Of a stretch of DNA of 64,000 bases, positions 1 to 7,335 are shown one piece after another. The stretch's first letter is position 1; each line of letters starts with the position of its first letter. Where the stretch lies: NCBI GenBank assembly GCA_014763715.1, contig JACXUV010000007.1, positions 38,622 through 102,621 of the forward strand, written 5' to 3'. Source of the DNA: Rhodobacterales bacterium (GTDB lineage: Bacteria; Pseudomonadota; Alphaproteobacteria; Caulobacterales; Hyphomonadaceae). The position numbers and the translations under genes are program-made. Under the pieces are notes generated by a model. It did no database searches. It was not told the DNA's origin and was given only the letters and a program-made list of their open reading frames with translations.

Positions 1-173
1 AGATCGGCAGAGCCTGCGCCAAAGAAATTCCCCGCCTCCCAGGTGAAGACGCCGAGCGCCAGCAGGAAGACAGCCAGGAACACATAGGCCAGCGGCGTCG
101 CGAAATAGGCGCCCAGCTCCCGCCGGTAGGTCGGGCCGAAGCCGCCCATTTGCTGGCGCAGGAAGTCCATCAT
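1..173 (-). CDS. ABC-2 type permease, GldF-like (partial, N-terminus only)
   Basis: This is the first 57 codons of a gene that runs off the left edge. The peptide begins MMDFLRQQMGGFGPTYRREL, followed by a short RELGAYFATPLAYVF stretch and a hydrophobic segment (about residues 28-46). That arrangement is typical of the first membrane helix of GldF/NosY-type ABC-2 permeases. The start codon overlaps the stop of the ATPase gene by 4 bp (ATGA at 170-173), so the two are translationally coupled and probably form one exporter. The substrate cannot be told from this fragment. Confidence 0.8.
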   Translation of the reverse strand, partial: MMDFLRQQMGGFGPTYRRELGAYFATPLAYVFLAVFLLALGVFTWEAGNFFGAGSAD

Positions 174-901
174 CGCGCGTTCGCCTCCGCCTGGTCGGTC
201 AGGCGCATGAAGGCGCCTTCCAGCGTTCCGTCTTCGGACTTCTTCGCAAGCTCAGCGGGGGTGCCGTCCGCCACGACGAGACCGCGGTCGACGACGATGG
301 CGCGGGTGCACATCGCCGGCACTTCGGTCAGCGTGTGCGTGGAGATGAGGATCGCCTTGGTCGGCGCCATGCGGGCGATCAGGGCGCGCACGGCGCGCTT
401 CTGGTTCGGGTCCAGGCCATCGGTCGGCTCGTCCAGCAGGAGGACGGGCGGATCGTGCAGGATCGCCCCGGCCAGGCCCACGCGGCGGCGATAGCCCTTG
501 GAGAGGGAGCCGATGCGCTGGCCCGCAACCGTCGTGATGCGGGCATCGGCAATGGCGCGCTCCACCGCAGCCTTGCGCTTGCCCCGCTCGATCTTTCGGG
601 CGGCGGCCATGAAGTTCAGGAATTCCGGCGGCGTCATGTCGTCATAAAGCGGGGCGCCTTCGGGCAGGTAGCCGAGCGCGGCCTGTGCCTGCCTGCGCTG
701 CGTGACGATGGACTTGCCGTCGATCAGCGCGTCTCCGGAATCCGGTTCCAGCACGCCCGCAATCATGCGCATGGTCGTGGACTTGCCTGCGCCATTCGGG
801 CCGAGAAATCCCAGCACCGTGCCTTTTTCCAGCGTGAAGGATACGCCCTGCACGGCGCGCTTGGCGCCAAAGGATTTTTCCAGATTGCGAATGTCGAGCA
901 T
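170..901 (-). CDS. ABC transporter ATP-binding protein (GldA-like)
   Basis: A 243-aa cytoplasmic ATPase subunit of an ABC exporter. Walker A is GPNGAGKST at residues 34-42, the signature is the variant LSKGY at about 133-137, and Walker B followed by the D-loop reads VLLLDEPTDGLDP. The length is normal for a stand-alone ATPase. It is coupled by a 4-bp overlap to the GldF-like permease downstream. Homologues of the GldA/NosF class drive ABC-2 permeases that move polysaccharides, lipids or lipoproteins, but the substrate here is unknown. No clear sigma-70 promoter is visible in the 98 bp upstream. Confidence 0.93.
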   Translation of the reverse strand: MLDIRNLEKSFGAKRAVQGVSFTLEKGTVLGFLGPNGAGKSTTMRMIAGVLEPDSGDALIDGKSIVTQRRQAQAALGYLPEGAPLYDDMTPPEFLNFMAAARKIERGKRKAAVERAIADARITTVAGQRIGSLSKGYRRRVGLAGAILHDPPVLLLDEPTDGLDPNQKRAVRALIARMAPTKAILISTHTLTEVPAMCTRAIVVDRGLVVADGTPAELAKKSEDGTLEGAFMRLTDQAEANAR

Positions 902-999
902 TCTCTGGTTCAGACGCCTCTTTCCGTGGGAGATTCTGATACCGCCCTTGGCCGCATCTGGCCAGAGTCTGGAAAATTACGCTGTCAGTAAGGTTGGGT

Positions 1000-1755
1000 T
1001 TACGCCGCGAAGCGTTTGACCTCTTCCAGAACGGCTGCGGCGGCCGCTTCGACGATCTTTTTCCCGTCTTCGGCGCTGGATTGCGTCGGGTCGGAGCCGA
1101 TCCGGCCATCCGGGAAATCGCGGCGGTATTGCACCGCATCGCCGATGGAGCCGGTGGGCGCGATTTTCGGGCTCATCTCCACCTCCGGCCTGGCCCGGTC
1201 GGGATAGCCGAAATAGGTGACGGAGACTTCCGAGGCCGTGGCGTGGCTGCCATGGCCGACAGGGTAAAGTTCGTTGCAGAGCTTCATGACCGGAGCAAAA
1301 TCCCACCAGTTGCGCAGTTTCAGCGTCAGGCCCGGGCGATTGTCGGCGCCGCGCGGGTCAAAGCTGCGCCGGGAATGGATTTCCGAAAAGGCCGCCTCGA
1401 TCGTGGCGATGTTTCCGCCATGGCCGTTCAGCCAGTAGATCCGCTCGAAGCCGTGGCGCATCAGGCTTTCGGTCCAGTCCGCCATGGCGGCGATCATCGT
1501 GGTCGGGCGCAGCGTGATCGTGCCCGGAAAGCCGAGATGGTGCTGCGCGCAGCCTACGGCGAAAGTCGGCCCGACAAGCACATCGTCCGGCGCCTGCGCT
1601 TCGGCATGCCGGGCAATGATTTCCGGGCAGAGTGCGTCCGTGCCGATGAAGCCGTTCGGCCCGTGCTGTTCCATGGATCCGATGGGAATCAGGATGGTGC
1701 GGGATTTTTTCAGCCAGGCTTCGATGTCCTGCCAGGTCGATACGGGGAGCAGCAT
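1000..1755 (-). CDS. creatininase family protein
   Basis: A 251-aa member of the creatininase/creatinine amidohydrolase superfamily of metal-dependent amidohydrolases. Metal-ligand motifs are visible: SMEQHG (Glu29, His31), GTDA (Asp40) and NGHGGN near residue 113, then a late GHGSHATASE segment. I start at 1755 (MLLPVSTWQ) because it has a GGAAGGA Shine-Dalgarno and lies 4 bp after the purK stop; an upstream ATG at 1824 would overlap purK by about 65 bp. It is the third gene of a purE-purK operon. Family members act on creatinine, on cyclic amides in cofactor maturation (MftE) or on pyrimidine intermediates, so the substrate is open. Confidence 0.85.
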   Translation of the reverse strand: MLLPVSTWQDIEAWLKKSRTILIPIGSMEQHGPNGFIGTDALCPEIIARHAEAQAPDDVLVGPTFAVGCAQHHLGFPGTITLRPTTMIAAMADWTESLMRHGFERIYWLNGHGGNIATIEAAFSEIHSRRSFDPRGADNRPGLTLKLRNWWDFAPVMKLCNELYPVGHGSHATASEVSVTYFGYPDRARPEVEMSPKIAPTGSIGDAVQYRRDFPDGRIGSDPTQSSAEDGKKIVEAAAAAVLEEVKRFAA

Positions 1756-1759
1756 TGGA

Positions 1760-2839
1760 TCAGTCCTTCCGGGGAGCGAGGCGGCGCGTGATGTGGCCCA
1801 TCTTGCGGCCGGGCCGGGCTTCATGCTTGCCGTAGAGGGTCAGCACATCGCCGGGGGGCAGGCTGGACGGGTCGATATTGCCAGCCTCGCCGATGAGATT
1901 GATCATCTCAGCATCGAACAGGCGGCGCGTATCGCCAAGGGGCCAGCCGCAGATGGCGCGGATATGCTGCTCGAACTGGCCTGTCTGGCAGGCTTCCGGC
2001 GTCCAGTGGCCGGAATTGTGGACGCGCGGGGCAAATTCATTGGCCAGCAGGCCGCCATCCGGCAGCACGAACAGTTCCAGCGCCAGCACGCCGACATGGC
2101 CGAGGGCATCGACCAGCCGGATGGCCTTGTCGCGCGCGGCTTGTTCGACGGCGTGCGGCAGGCCGGAGGGCACGGTGGAGGTGGCGAGGATGCCGTCGCG
2201 GTGCACATTGTGCGGCGGGGCCCAGGTGGCGGTCTCGCCCCGGCTGGACCGTGCCACGAGGACGGAGATTTCGCGTTCGAACGGGACGGGCGCTTCCAGC
2301 ACGCAGGGCGCGGCGCCGACATCGGCCCAGGCGGCGGCGATGTCATCGGGCGAGCGGATCCAAGCCTGGCCCTTGCCGTCATAACCGTCGCGGCGGGTCT
2401 TCAGCAGTCCGGTTCCACCCAGTTCTGACAGGGCTGTCGCAATGTCATGATCCGAATTGATCATGCGATAGTCCGCTGTGGCAATGCCAATCCCGTTCAG
2501 GAATGCCTTTTCCTCACCCCGGTCCTGCGAGATCGTGAGGGACTTTGCGCCGGGATAAAGGTGGTGGCCCGTGGCCTCGATCGCCTCGGCGGCAGCGGCC
2601 GGGATGTTCTCGAATTCCAGCGTGACGACGGCGCAGGCAGCGGCGAATTCTGTCAGCAGTGCCTTGTTATCATAGGCACCTTTCCAGTGGCGGCGGGCAA
2701 CGCGCGCAGCGGGCGGGTCGTCTTCCGGGCAATAGATGTCGACATCGAAACCCAGGCGCTGCGCGGCATTCGCCAGCATGCGGCCCAGCTGGCCGCCGCC
2801 CAGGATCCCGATAACGCTGCCTGGCGCAATCGGCGTCAT
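1760..2839 (-). CDS. purK: N5-carboxyaminoimidazole ribonucleotide synthase
   Basis: A 359-aa ATP-grasp enzyme of de novo purine synthesis. It carboxylates AIR with ATP and bicarbonate to give N5-CAIR, which PurE then rearranges. The N-terminus has the Rossmann-like [16 protein letters not shown] segment (residues 7-22) characteristic of PurK. ATP-grasp features follow, including [12 protein letters not shown] in the middle, and [14 protein letters not shown] near residues 265-278 is the PurK active-site signature. The start overlaps the purE stop by 4 bp (2836-2839), so translation is coupled. Length is normal. Confidence 0.97.
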   Translation of the reverse strand: MTPIAPGSVIGILGGGQLGRMLANAAQRLGFDVDIYCPEDDPPAARVARRHWKGAYDNKALLTEFAAACAVVTLEFENIPAAAAEAIEATGHHLYPGAKSLTISQDRGEEKAFLNGIGIATADYRMINSDHDIATALSELGGTGLLKTRRDGYDGKGQAWIRSPDDIAAAWADVGAAPCVLEAPVPFEREISVLVARSSRGETATWAPPHNVHRDGILATSTVPSGLPHAVEQAARDKAIRLVDALGHVGVLALELFVLPDGGLLANEFAPRVHNSGHWTPEACQTGQFEQHIRAICGWPLGDTRRLFDAEMINLIGEAGNIDPSSLPPGDVLTLYGKHEARPGRKMGHITRRLAPRKD

Positions 2840-3330
2840 CCCTCCGGCGTCTCCCCCACGCTGTCGGTCTGCTTTGTGCGGTAGTTATTGAGGTTTTCGG
2901 CCACAGCATCGTCTTCCAGTGCAACGATGGAAGCGGCCATGATCCCGGCGTTCACCGCGCCCGCCTCACCGATGGCAAGGGTGCCGACCGGCACGCCGCG
3001 CGGCATCTGGACGATGGAAAGCAGGCTGTCGAGGCCGGAGAGGGTTTTCGACTGAACCGGCACGCCCAGAACGGGCAGGGGGGTCATCGAAGCGGTCATG
3101 CCGGGCAGGTGCGCCGCCCCGCCAGCGCCGGCGATGATCACTTTGAGGCCGCGGGCTTTTGCCTCTTTGGCATAGCTGACCAGACGGTCCGGCGTGCGGT
3201 GCGCCGACACGATCCGGGCTTCGTAAGGCACGCCAAGTTCGCCCAGGAGGCGAGCGGCTTCCTTCATCACCGGCCAGTCGGACTGGCTGCCCATGATGAT
3301 GCCAACCTTGGGGGAATCGCTTGTCGCCAT
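2836..3330 (-). CDS. purE: N5-carboxyaminoimidazole ribonucleotide mutase, class I
   Basis: A 164-aa cytoplasmic mutase that converts N5-CAIR to CAIR in purine biosynthesis. Class I PurE hallmarks are present: [13 protein letters not shown] near the N-terminus, the SAHRTP motif with the catalytic His, and [10 protein letters not shown]. The start at 3330 is chosen because the protein then begins directly before the family core ([10 protein letters not shown]) and a GAGGA Shine-Dalgarno lies just upstream; longer in-frame extensions have no conserved content. First gene of purE-purK-creatininase, with a promoter at 3357-3384. Confidence 0.97.
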   Translation of the reverse strand: MATSDSPKVGIIMGSQSDWPVMKEAARLLGELGVPYEARIVSAHRTPDRLVSYAKEAKARGLKVIIAGAGGAAHLPGMTASMTPLPVLGVPVQSKTLSGLDSLLSIVQMPRGVPVGTLAIGEAGAVNAGIMAASIVALEDDAVAENLNNYRTKQTDSVGETPEG

Positions 3331-3356
3331 GGCTTCCTCGCTGTCGGAAACCGCGC

Positions 3357-3384
3357 ACCATATGCAGGCGGCCTGCCTCGTCAA
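3357..3384 (-). promoter_or_regulatory. predicted sigma-70-like promoter for the purE operon
   Basis: Read on the minus strand: -35 TTGACG (3379-3384), 16-bp spacer, -10 TATGGT (3357-3362), about 27 bp upstream of the purE start. A 9-bp inverted repeat (GCAGGCGGC at 3364-3372, GCCGCCTGC at 3387-3395) overlaps the spacer and the -35 and could be a repressor operator; that role is inferred. Confidence 0.5.
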
Positions 3385-3443
3385 CTGCCGCCTGCTGGGA
3401 GAACTCGCTCCACAAGGCCTCTGACTGCCCGTATTCTGCAAAA

Positions 3444-4130
3444 ATGGCAGATGATGGCTTCTCTGTGCAGGCGGACCGGCGGCGCGCGCTGATCGACATT
3501 CTGGGTCTCGACCTGGCGGCCTTGGACCGGCACACGCGCGCCGCCATTGAGGCGCTCTGCGACGAGGTGATCGCTCTGCGTGAGGAACTGGCTGAGGCGC
3601 GGGGGGCACTGTCCGAGGCGGAATTGCTGGCCGACAATGATGCCCTTTGCCCGATGTTCAACCGCCGTGCCTTCGAGCGGGAAGTGCGCCGCGAAATCGC
3701 GCTCGCTACGCGTTTCCGCACGCCGCTCTGCCTGATTTTCGTCGATCTGGATCATTTCAAGCCTGTCAACGACATCTACGGGCATGCCACGGGCGATGCG
3801 GTTCTGCTGAAAGTATCCGAGATTCTGCTCAGCCTGACACGCGATACGGATATCGTGGGCAGGCTCGGCGGGGACGAATTCGGCCTGGTCCTCTCTCAGG
3901 CGTCCCTGGACGATTCCGAACGCAAGGCCGCTCAGCTGAGTAACCGGATTGATGCGCTGACGGTGCGGGGGACGGAAGATGCCCCGACGCAGGGCCTGCG
4001 CATCGGGGCCTCGTGCGGGGTGGTGGCCTGGCAGCCGGGGGAAGATGCCCAGCACCTGATTGCACGGGCCGATCAGGCCATGTTTGCGCACAAATCGAAC
4101 AGGAAAGCCGGGCGCCCTGCCCGTAGTTGA
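3444..4130 (+). CDS. diguanylate cyclase (GGDEF domain)
   Basis: A 228-aa cytoplasmic protein predicted to make cyclic di-GMP from two GTP. Residues 1-65 form a helical, probably coiled-coil segment ([15 protein letters not shown]). The GGDEF domain fills the rest, with an intact catalytic GGDEF at 142-146 and an RxxD product-inhibition site (RDTD, 133-136) at the canonical 5-residue spacing. The sensor region is minimal, so the input is probably dimerisation or a partner. The start at 3444 (MADDGF) is chosen because upstream in-frame codons run into the purE promoter region. No strong ribosome-binding site is visible. Divergent from purE. Confidence 0.92.
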   Translation: MADDGFSVQADRRRALIDILGLDLAALDRHTRAAIEALCDEVIALREELAEARGALSEAELLADNDALCPMFNRRAFEREVRREIALATRFRTPLCLIFVDLDHFKPVNDIYGHATGDAVLLKVSEILLSLTRDTDIVGRLGGDEFGLVLSQASLDDSERKAAQLSNRIDALTVRGTEDAPTQGLRIGASCGVVAWQPGEDAQHLIARADQAMFAHKSNRKAGRPARS

Positions 4131-4195
4131 AGCGGAGTCCGGATTCTAAAGGAGGATTCATTTGAGATCAGGGTGACGACGGGGCAGCCTTGTGC

Positions 4196-4227
4196 TTAAG
4201 TGTTGCTGTTAAGACACAGCCACTTAA
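4196..4227 (+). promoter_or_regulatory. inverted repeat / hairpin upstream of the DUF465 gene
   Basis: TTAAGTG (4196-4202) pairs with CACTTAA (4221-4227), and inside it GCTGT (4205-4209) pairs with ACAGC (4216-4220). This gives 12 bp with a 2-nt bulge and a 6-nt loop. It ends about 5 nt before the AGAAGGAGG ribosome-binding site of the next gene. It may be an operator or a 5' UTR hairpin. Confidence 0.4.
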
Positions 4228-4246
4228 CAAGCAGAAGGAGGCAGAT

Positions 4247-4414
4247 ATGTCGCTACAGGGCCGGATCAGTGAGCTCGCAAACAAGCACCGCCAGCTGGAC
4301 CAGAAGATTGAAGAAGAAGAAAAACGCCCGGCGGCTGACGCCCTTCGCCTTTCAGACCTCAAGCGACAGAAACTCAAGATTAAAGAAGAGCTGCGATGGC
4401 TTGAAGCCAGCTGA
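4247..4414 (+). CDS. DUF465 (YdcH-like) family small protein
   Basis: A 55-aa, very charged, wholly helical protein (MSLQGRISELANKHRQLDQK at the start) matching the short DUF465/YdcH family common in alphaproteobacteria. Its KIEEEEKRP...RLSDLKRQKLKIKEEL pattern suggests an antiparallel helical hairpin or coiled coil. The start at 4247 is fixed by an AGAAGGAGG ribosome-binding site 5-7 nt upstream. The molecular role of the family is unknown. It is preceded by a hairpin (4196-4227) and followed by a second, stronger hairpin (4430-4466). Confidence 0.85.
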   Translation: MSLQGRISELANKHRQLDQKIEEEEKRPAADALRLSDLKRQKLKIKEELRWLEAS

Positions 4415-4429
4415 CGGTTGAACGGACGG

Positions 4430-4466
4430 GGTCCTTTCGCCGTCTATTGCAGCAGGCGAAAGGACC
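4430..4466 (+). promoter_or_regulatory. perfect 12-bp hairpin covering the ribosome-binding site of the next gene
   Basis: GGTCCTTTCGCC (4430-4441) is perfectly complementary to GGCGAAAGGACC (4455-4466), with a 13-nt loop. No U-tract follows, so it is a poor intrinsic terminator. The right arm contains AAAGGA (4459-4464), the only Shine-Dalgarno-like sequence before the ATG at 4473, so the fold would hide that site. Confidence 0.6.
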
Positions 4467-4472
4467 GGTTCC

Positions 4473-4778
4473 ATGCGGGACATTTTTGATCAGGACAAAT
4501 CACTCAGCCTGGGTGTGATCCGTCAGGCCGCAGGCGTATTCAATCTGTTGCTGGCCGCAGCGGCGCTGCTCGCCGTGCTGCGCAGCCTTGGCCGCCTGTT
4601 CACCGGGCATTTTATCGGCGCTTTTGTGGAGCTGCTCGGCGCATTCGTGCTGCTGGGCTTTGTCTTCCTCGTCGTGCGGCTGCTGACGGAATTGCTGGCT
4701 GCCATTCATCGCCTCAATGACCGTCTGACCGTTCTGGGCGACGATCTGCGCAGCGCCCGCGTCGCGGACAAGGACTAA
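4473..4778 (+). CDS. small two-TM membrane protein, unknown function
   Basis: A 101-aa protein with two hydrophobic helices (about residues 18-40 and 48-75) and a short charged C-terminal tail (LNDRLTVLGDDLRSARVADK). I do not recognise the family. The arrangement is that of a small inner-membrane protein with both termini in the cytoplasm. Its ribosome-binding site lies in the right arm of a perfect hairpin (4430-4466), so translation may depend on that structure opening. The SDR-fold gene starts 5 bp after its stop, so the two are probably co-transcribed. Confidence 0.75.
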   Translation: MRDIFDQDKSLSLGVIRQAAGVFNLLLAAAALLAVLRSLGRLFTGHFIGAFVELLGAFVLLGFVFLVVRLLTELLAAIHRLNDRLTVLGDDLRSARVADKD

Positions 4779-4783
4779 GCGGC

Positions 4784-5542
4784 GTGGCGTCCCCCGTTAC
4801 CGCAATCCTGGGTCTTGGCCGCGAAGTCGGCGATGCCGTCGCGCGCCGTTTCCATGAGCTTGGGCACAATGTTCTGGCCGCCGATTCCAGCGGCGACCGG
4901 CTGCTGACAGCCCAGAACGCCATGCCGGAAAAAGTCCTGCTGCATCTGGGCGACCTGCATACGAAGCTTGGCCTTCGCAATGCGGTTGCCGCGGCTGTGG
5001 AGGGCTTCGGCCGGATCGACAATCTGGTCATCATCCCCAGCATTGAGGATCCGGACACGATCCACGACTTCTCTCAGGAGAGGTTCGACAAGGCGCTGGC
5101 CAAGACCGTGCGCGGCGCGGCGCAGTCGCTGAAAGTCTTTGCCGAGCGCATTGCCGAACAGGCAGACCTGCCGACGGCCGGCGCGGAACGCATCCGCCAG
5201 CGCGGTACGGTCACCTTCGTCCTGTCCTACTCCGCCGTGTCCACCATGCCGGGCCGCTTTACCGAGTCGGTCACGCAGGCCGGTGTTCTGGGCGTGGTGC
5301 GGGCCGGATCGCTGGACCTTGCCGAAGCGGGCATCCGCGTGAACGCGATCGTCGCGATCCGTCCGCGTGAGGAAAAGATGGAAACCTGGACCGCCAAGCG
5401 CACCCCGCTTGGGCGGGCGGCGCTGGCCGACGAGATTGCCGATGCGGCGGCCTTCCTGGCATCACCGGAAGCGGCCATCATTACCGGCGAGATGTTGCGT
5501 CTCGATGGGGGACGCTCAGGCCTCGCCGGTATTCTGGACTAG
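4784..5542 (+). CDS. SDR-fold protein lacking the catalytic Tyr/Lys
   Basis: A 252-aa protein with a short-chain dehydrogenase fold: an N-terminal nucleotide-binding GLGREVG loop (residues 9-15), an SDR-like GIRVNAI segment and a C-terminal LRLDGGRS. It starts with GTG, 5 bp after the membrane-protein gene. The usual active-site YxxxK, which sits just before the AGVLGVVR helix, reads ESVTQ here, so Tyr is Glu and Lys is Gln. The catalytic Ser region survives as LSYSAVS. It therefore looks like a non-catalytic SDR that may bind a nucleotide or a partner. The alignment was done by eye. Confidence 0.8.
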   Translation: MASPVTAILGLGREVGDAVARRFHELGHNVLAADSSGDRLLTAQNAMPEKVLLHLGDLHTKLGLRNAVAAAVEGFGRIDNLVIIPSIEDPDTIHDFSQERFDKALAKTVRGAAQSLKVFAERIAEQADLPTAGAERIRQRGTVTFVLSYSAVSTMPGRFTESVTQAGVLGVVRAGSLDLAEAGIRVNAIVAIRPREEKMETWTAKRTPLGRAALADEIADAAAFLASPEAAIITGEMLRLDGGRSGLAGILD

Positions 5543-5550
5543 GCCTGCGA

Positions 5551-7245
5551 TCAGGCAGGGACCAGGGCCGACATGCCGCCGTCTTCGGCAACGGCCTTCC
5601 ATGCCGAAACCGATTCCAGCGTCCAGTCCGTGGTGAGGATCGTCGACACCTTCTTGTATTCGGCATGTGCCGTGTCGGCTGTCAGTGTCATGACGATGTA
5701 GCCATGGCCGAACGGATCATACCATTCGACGTCCTTGTTCGCATCGGCCACCAGCTGGCCGAGGTTCGGCACGTCCTTGATCACAGAGCCCATGCCCGGC
5801 GAGGTGATTGACGTGCAGCCGAACTCCACGCCGCGCTGGCCGCCCTTCGCATCATACAACGTGTTGGCCCATGCCGTGTGCGTATCGCCCGTCACGGTGA
5901 CGAGGCGTGCGCCGGTTTTCTCGGCAGAGGCGTAGAGACGTTCCCGGGCAGCAGGGAAGCCGTCCCAGGCATCCAGGTTGAAGGGCAGGCCGAGAGCGGA
6001 GAAGCCGACCATGCCTTCGACATAGGGGCTGTCCTGTGCGGCGATCTGCTCCGGCGTCAGGACTTCGCCCATGTTCGGCAGGACGACCTTGGCCATGATC
6101 ACCTGATTGGCCAGTACCTGCCAGGTTTTGCCGGCGGAGACGGACTTGCCGAGTTCGCCTTCCAGCCAGGCTTCCTGCTCGGCGCCCAGCATGGTGCGGG
6201 CCGGATCGTTGATCTCTGCCACTTTCGCCTGGACGCGGGCCATCATCTCTTCCTGGGACGGATTGCCGGAAAGAACCGAATACCATTCCAGTTCTGGCGA
6301 GCGGCCGGTCAGGCGGGATTCCAGCGCATGGACGGTGGCCACGTCGCCGAATTCGAAACTGCGCCAGACGGCAGAGGTGATGTTGCCCGGCTCAGGCTCA
6401 CGGATCGGGATCCACTCGAAATAGGCCTGGATGGCGGCCATCTTGCGGTCAGACCAGCTGCCTTCATTGTTTTCCGGATTATGGTTCTGTGCGCCGGTCC
6501 GGTAGGCATCATTGGCGCTTTCATGGTCGTCCCAGGTGCAGATCCATGGGGCGGCGGCGTGTGCGGCCTGCAGGTTCGGATCGGTCTTGTATTGCGCATG
6601 GCGCAGGCGATAGTCCGACAGGGTGACGCATTCCGTAATCGGATCATGCTGCCGGCCGAGCTTCTGGGCGATCTCGCCGCCATAACCGTCAATGCCGTAT
6701 TCGTAGATGTAATCGCCAAGGTGCAGGATGACGTCGAGATCGGGCTCTTCCGACAGGGCCTTGTAGGCGTTGAACTGGCCGAACTGCCAGTTGGAGCAGG
6801 AGATGACGATCATCTTCACCGGGGCATCGCCGGAGGCAGACGTGGTGCGCGTGCGGCCGGTGGGGGAGGCGACGTCGCCGCCTTCCGTCAATGCGGTGAA
6901 TTTATAGGTGTAGACCGTGGCAGGCTTCAGACCTTTTGCGTCGGCCTTCACGCAGAAATCGTGTGCGGCGTCCGCGCTGAGCATGCCGGAGGTGACGAGC
7001 GTGCCGTCCTGCCTGAACACTTCGTACTTGACCGGGATGGCGCCGTCGCCGGACTTGGGTGTCACACGCGTCCAGAGGATCACACGGTCGGTCAGCGGGT
7101 CACCGGAGGCGACACCGTGAAGGAACTCGACCTCTCCGGCATAACCGGACGGCGCGGTCTTTGTGACCGGCGTGGCGCAGGCGGCAAGGCTGAGTGTTCC
7201 GGTGGCGGCAGCACCAAGCAGGCCGCGGCGTGTGACGTTCGTCAT
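5551..7245 (-). CDS. phoD: alkaline phosphatase D family protein, Tat-exported lipoprotein
   Basis: A 564-aa PhoD-like metallophosphatase, a phosphodiesterase/phosphomonoesterase that acts outside the cytoplasm to release phosphate. The start at 7245 (MTNVTRRGLLG) gives a twin-arginine signal followed by a lipobox (SLAAC), and has a GGAGGAATT ribosome-binding site. Metal-binding segments are visible: HLGDYIYEYG, the WDDHE motif, and GDTHTAW near the C-terminus. Length fits the family. It is convergent with the SDR-fold gene and divergent from rluD. No PHO box was identified by eye in the 90-bp upstream region. Confidence 0.93.
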   Translation of the reverse strand: MTNVTRRGLLGAAATGTLSLAACATPVTKTAPSGYAGEVEFLHGVASGDPLTDRVILWTRVTPKSGDGAIPVKYEVFRQDGTLVTSGMLSADAAHDFCVKADAKGLKPATVYTYKFTALTEGGDVASPTGRTRTTSASGDAPVKMIVISCSNWQFGQFNAYKALSEEPDLDVILHLGDYIYEYGIDGYGGEIAQKLGRQHDPITECVTLSDYRLRHAQYKTDPNLQAAHAAAPWICTWDDHESANDAYRTGAQNHNPENNEGSWSDRKMAAIQAYFEWIPIREPEPGNITSAVWRSFEFGDVATVHALESRLTGRSPELEWYSVLSGNPSQEEMMARVQAKVAEINDPARTMLGAEQEAWLEGELGKSVSAGKTWQVLANQVIMAKVVLPNMGEVLTPEQIAAQDSPYVEGMVGFSALGLPFNLDAWDGFPAARERLYASAEKTGARLVTVTGDTHTAWANTLYDAKGGQRGVEFGCTSITSPGMGSVIKDVPNLGQLVADANKDVEWYDPFGHGYIVMTLTADTAHAEYKKVSTILTTDWTLESVSAWKAVAEDGGMSALVPA

Positions 7246-7298
7246 GAGAATTCCTCCATCTGGGCGGGGCCGGTCTAGCGCCGGTTCGAGACAATAGC

Positions 7299-7328
7299 AT
7301 GACGTGCGCGTCCGCTTTCGTCTATAAG
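7299..7328 (+). promoter_or_regulatory. predicted promoter of the rluD-type gene (possibly leaderless)
   Basis: -35 ATGACG (7299-7304), 18-bp spacer, -10 TATAAG (7323-7328). The expected transcription start (about 7335) falls on or next to the ATG at 7336, and there is no Shine-Dalgarno between, which suggests a leaderless mRNA. Confidence 0.45.
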
Positions 7329-7335
7329 CCGCGCG

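Noticed and set aside
1756..1824. A longer N-terminus for the creatininase-family gene
   Set aside because: It would overlap purK and add unconserved residues, whereas 1755 has a good ribosome-binding site.
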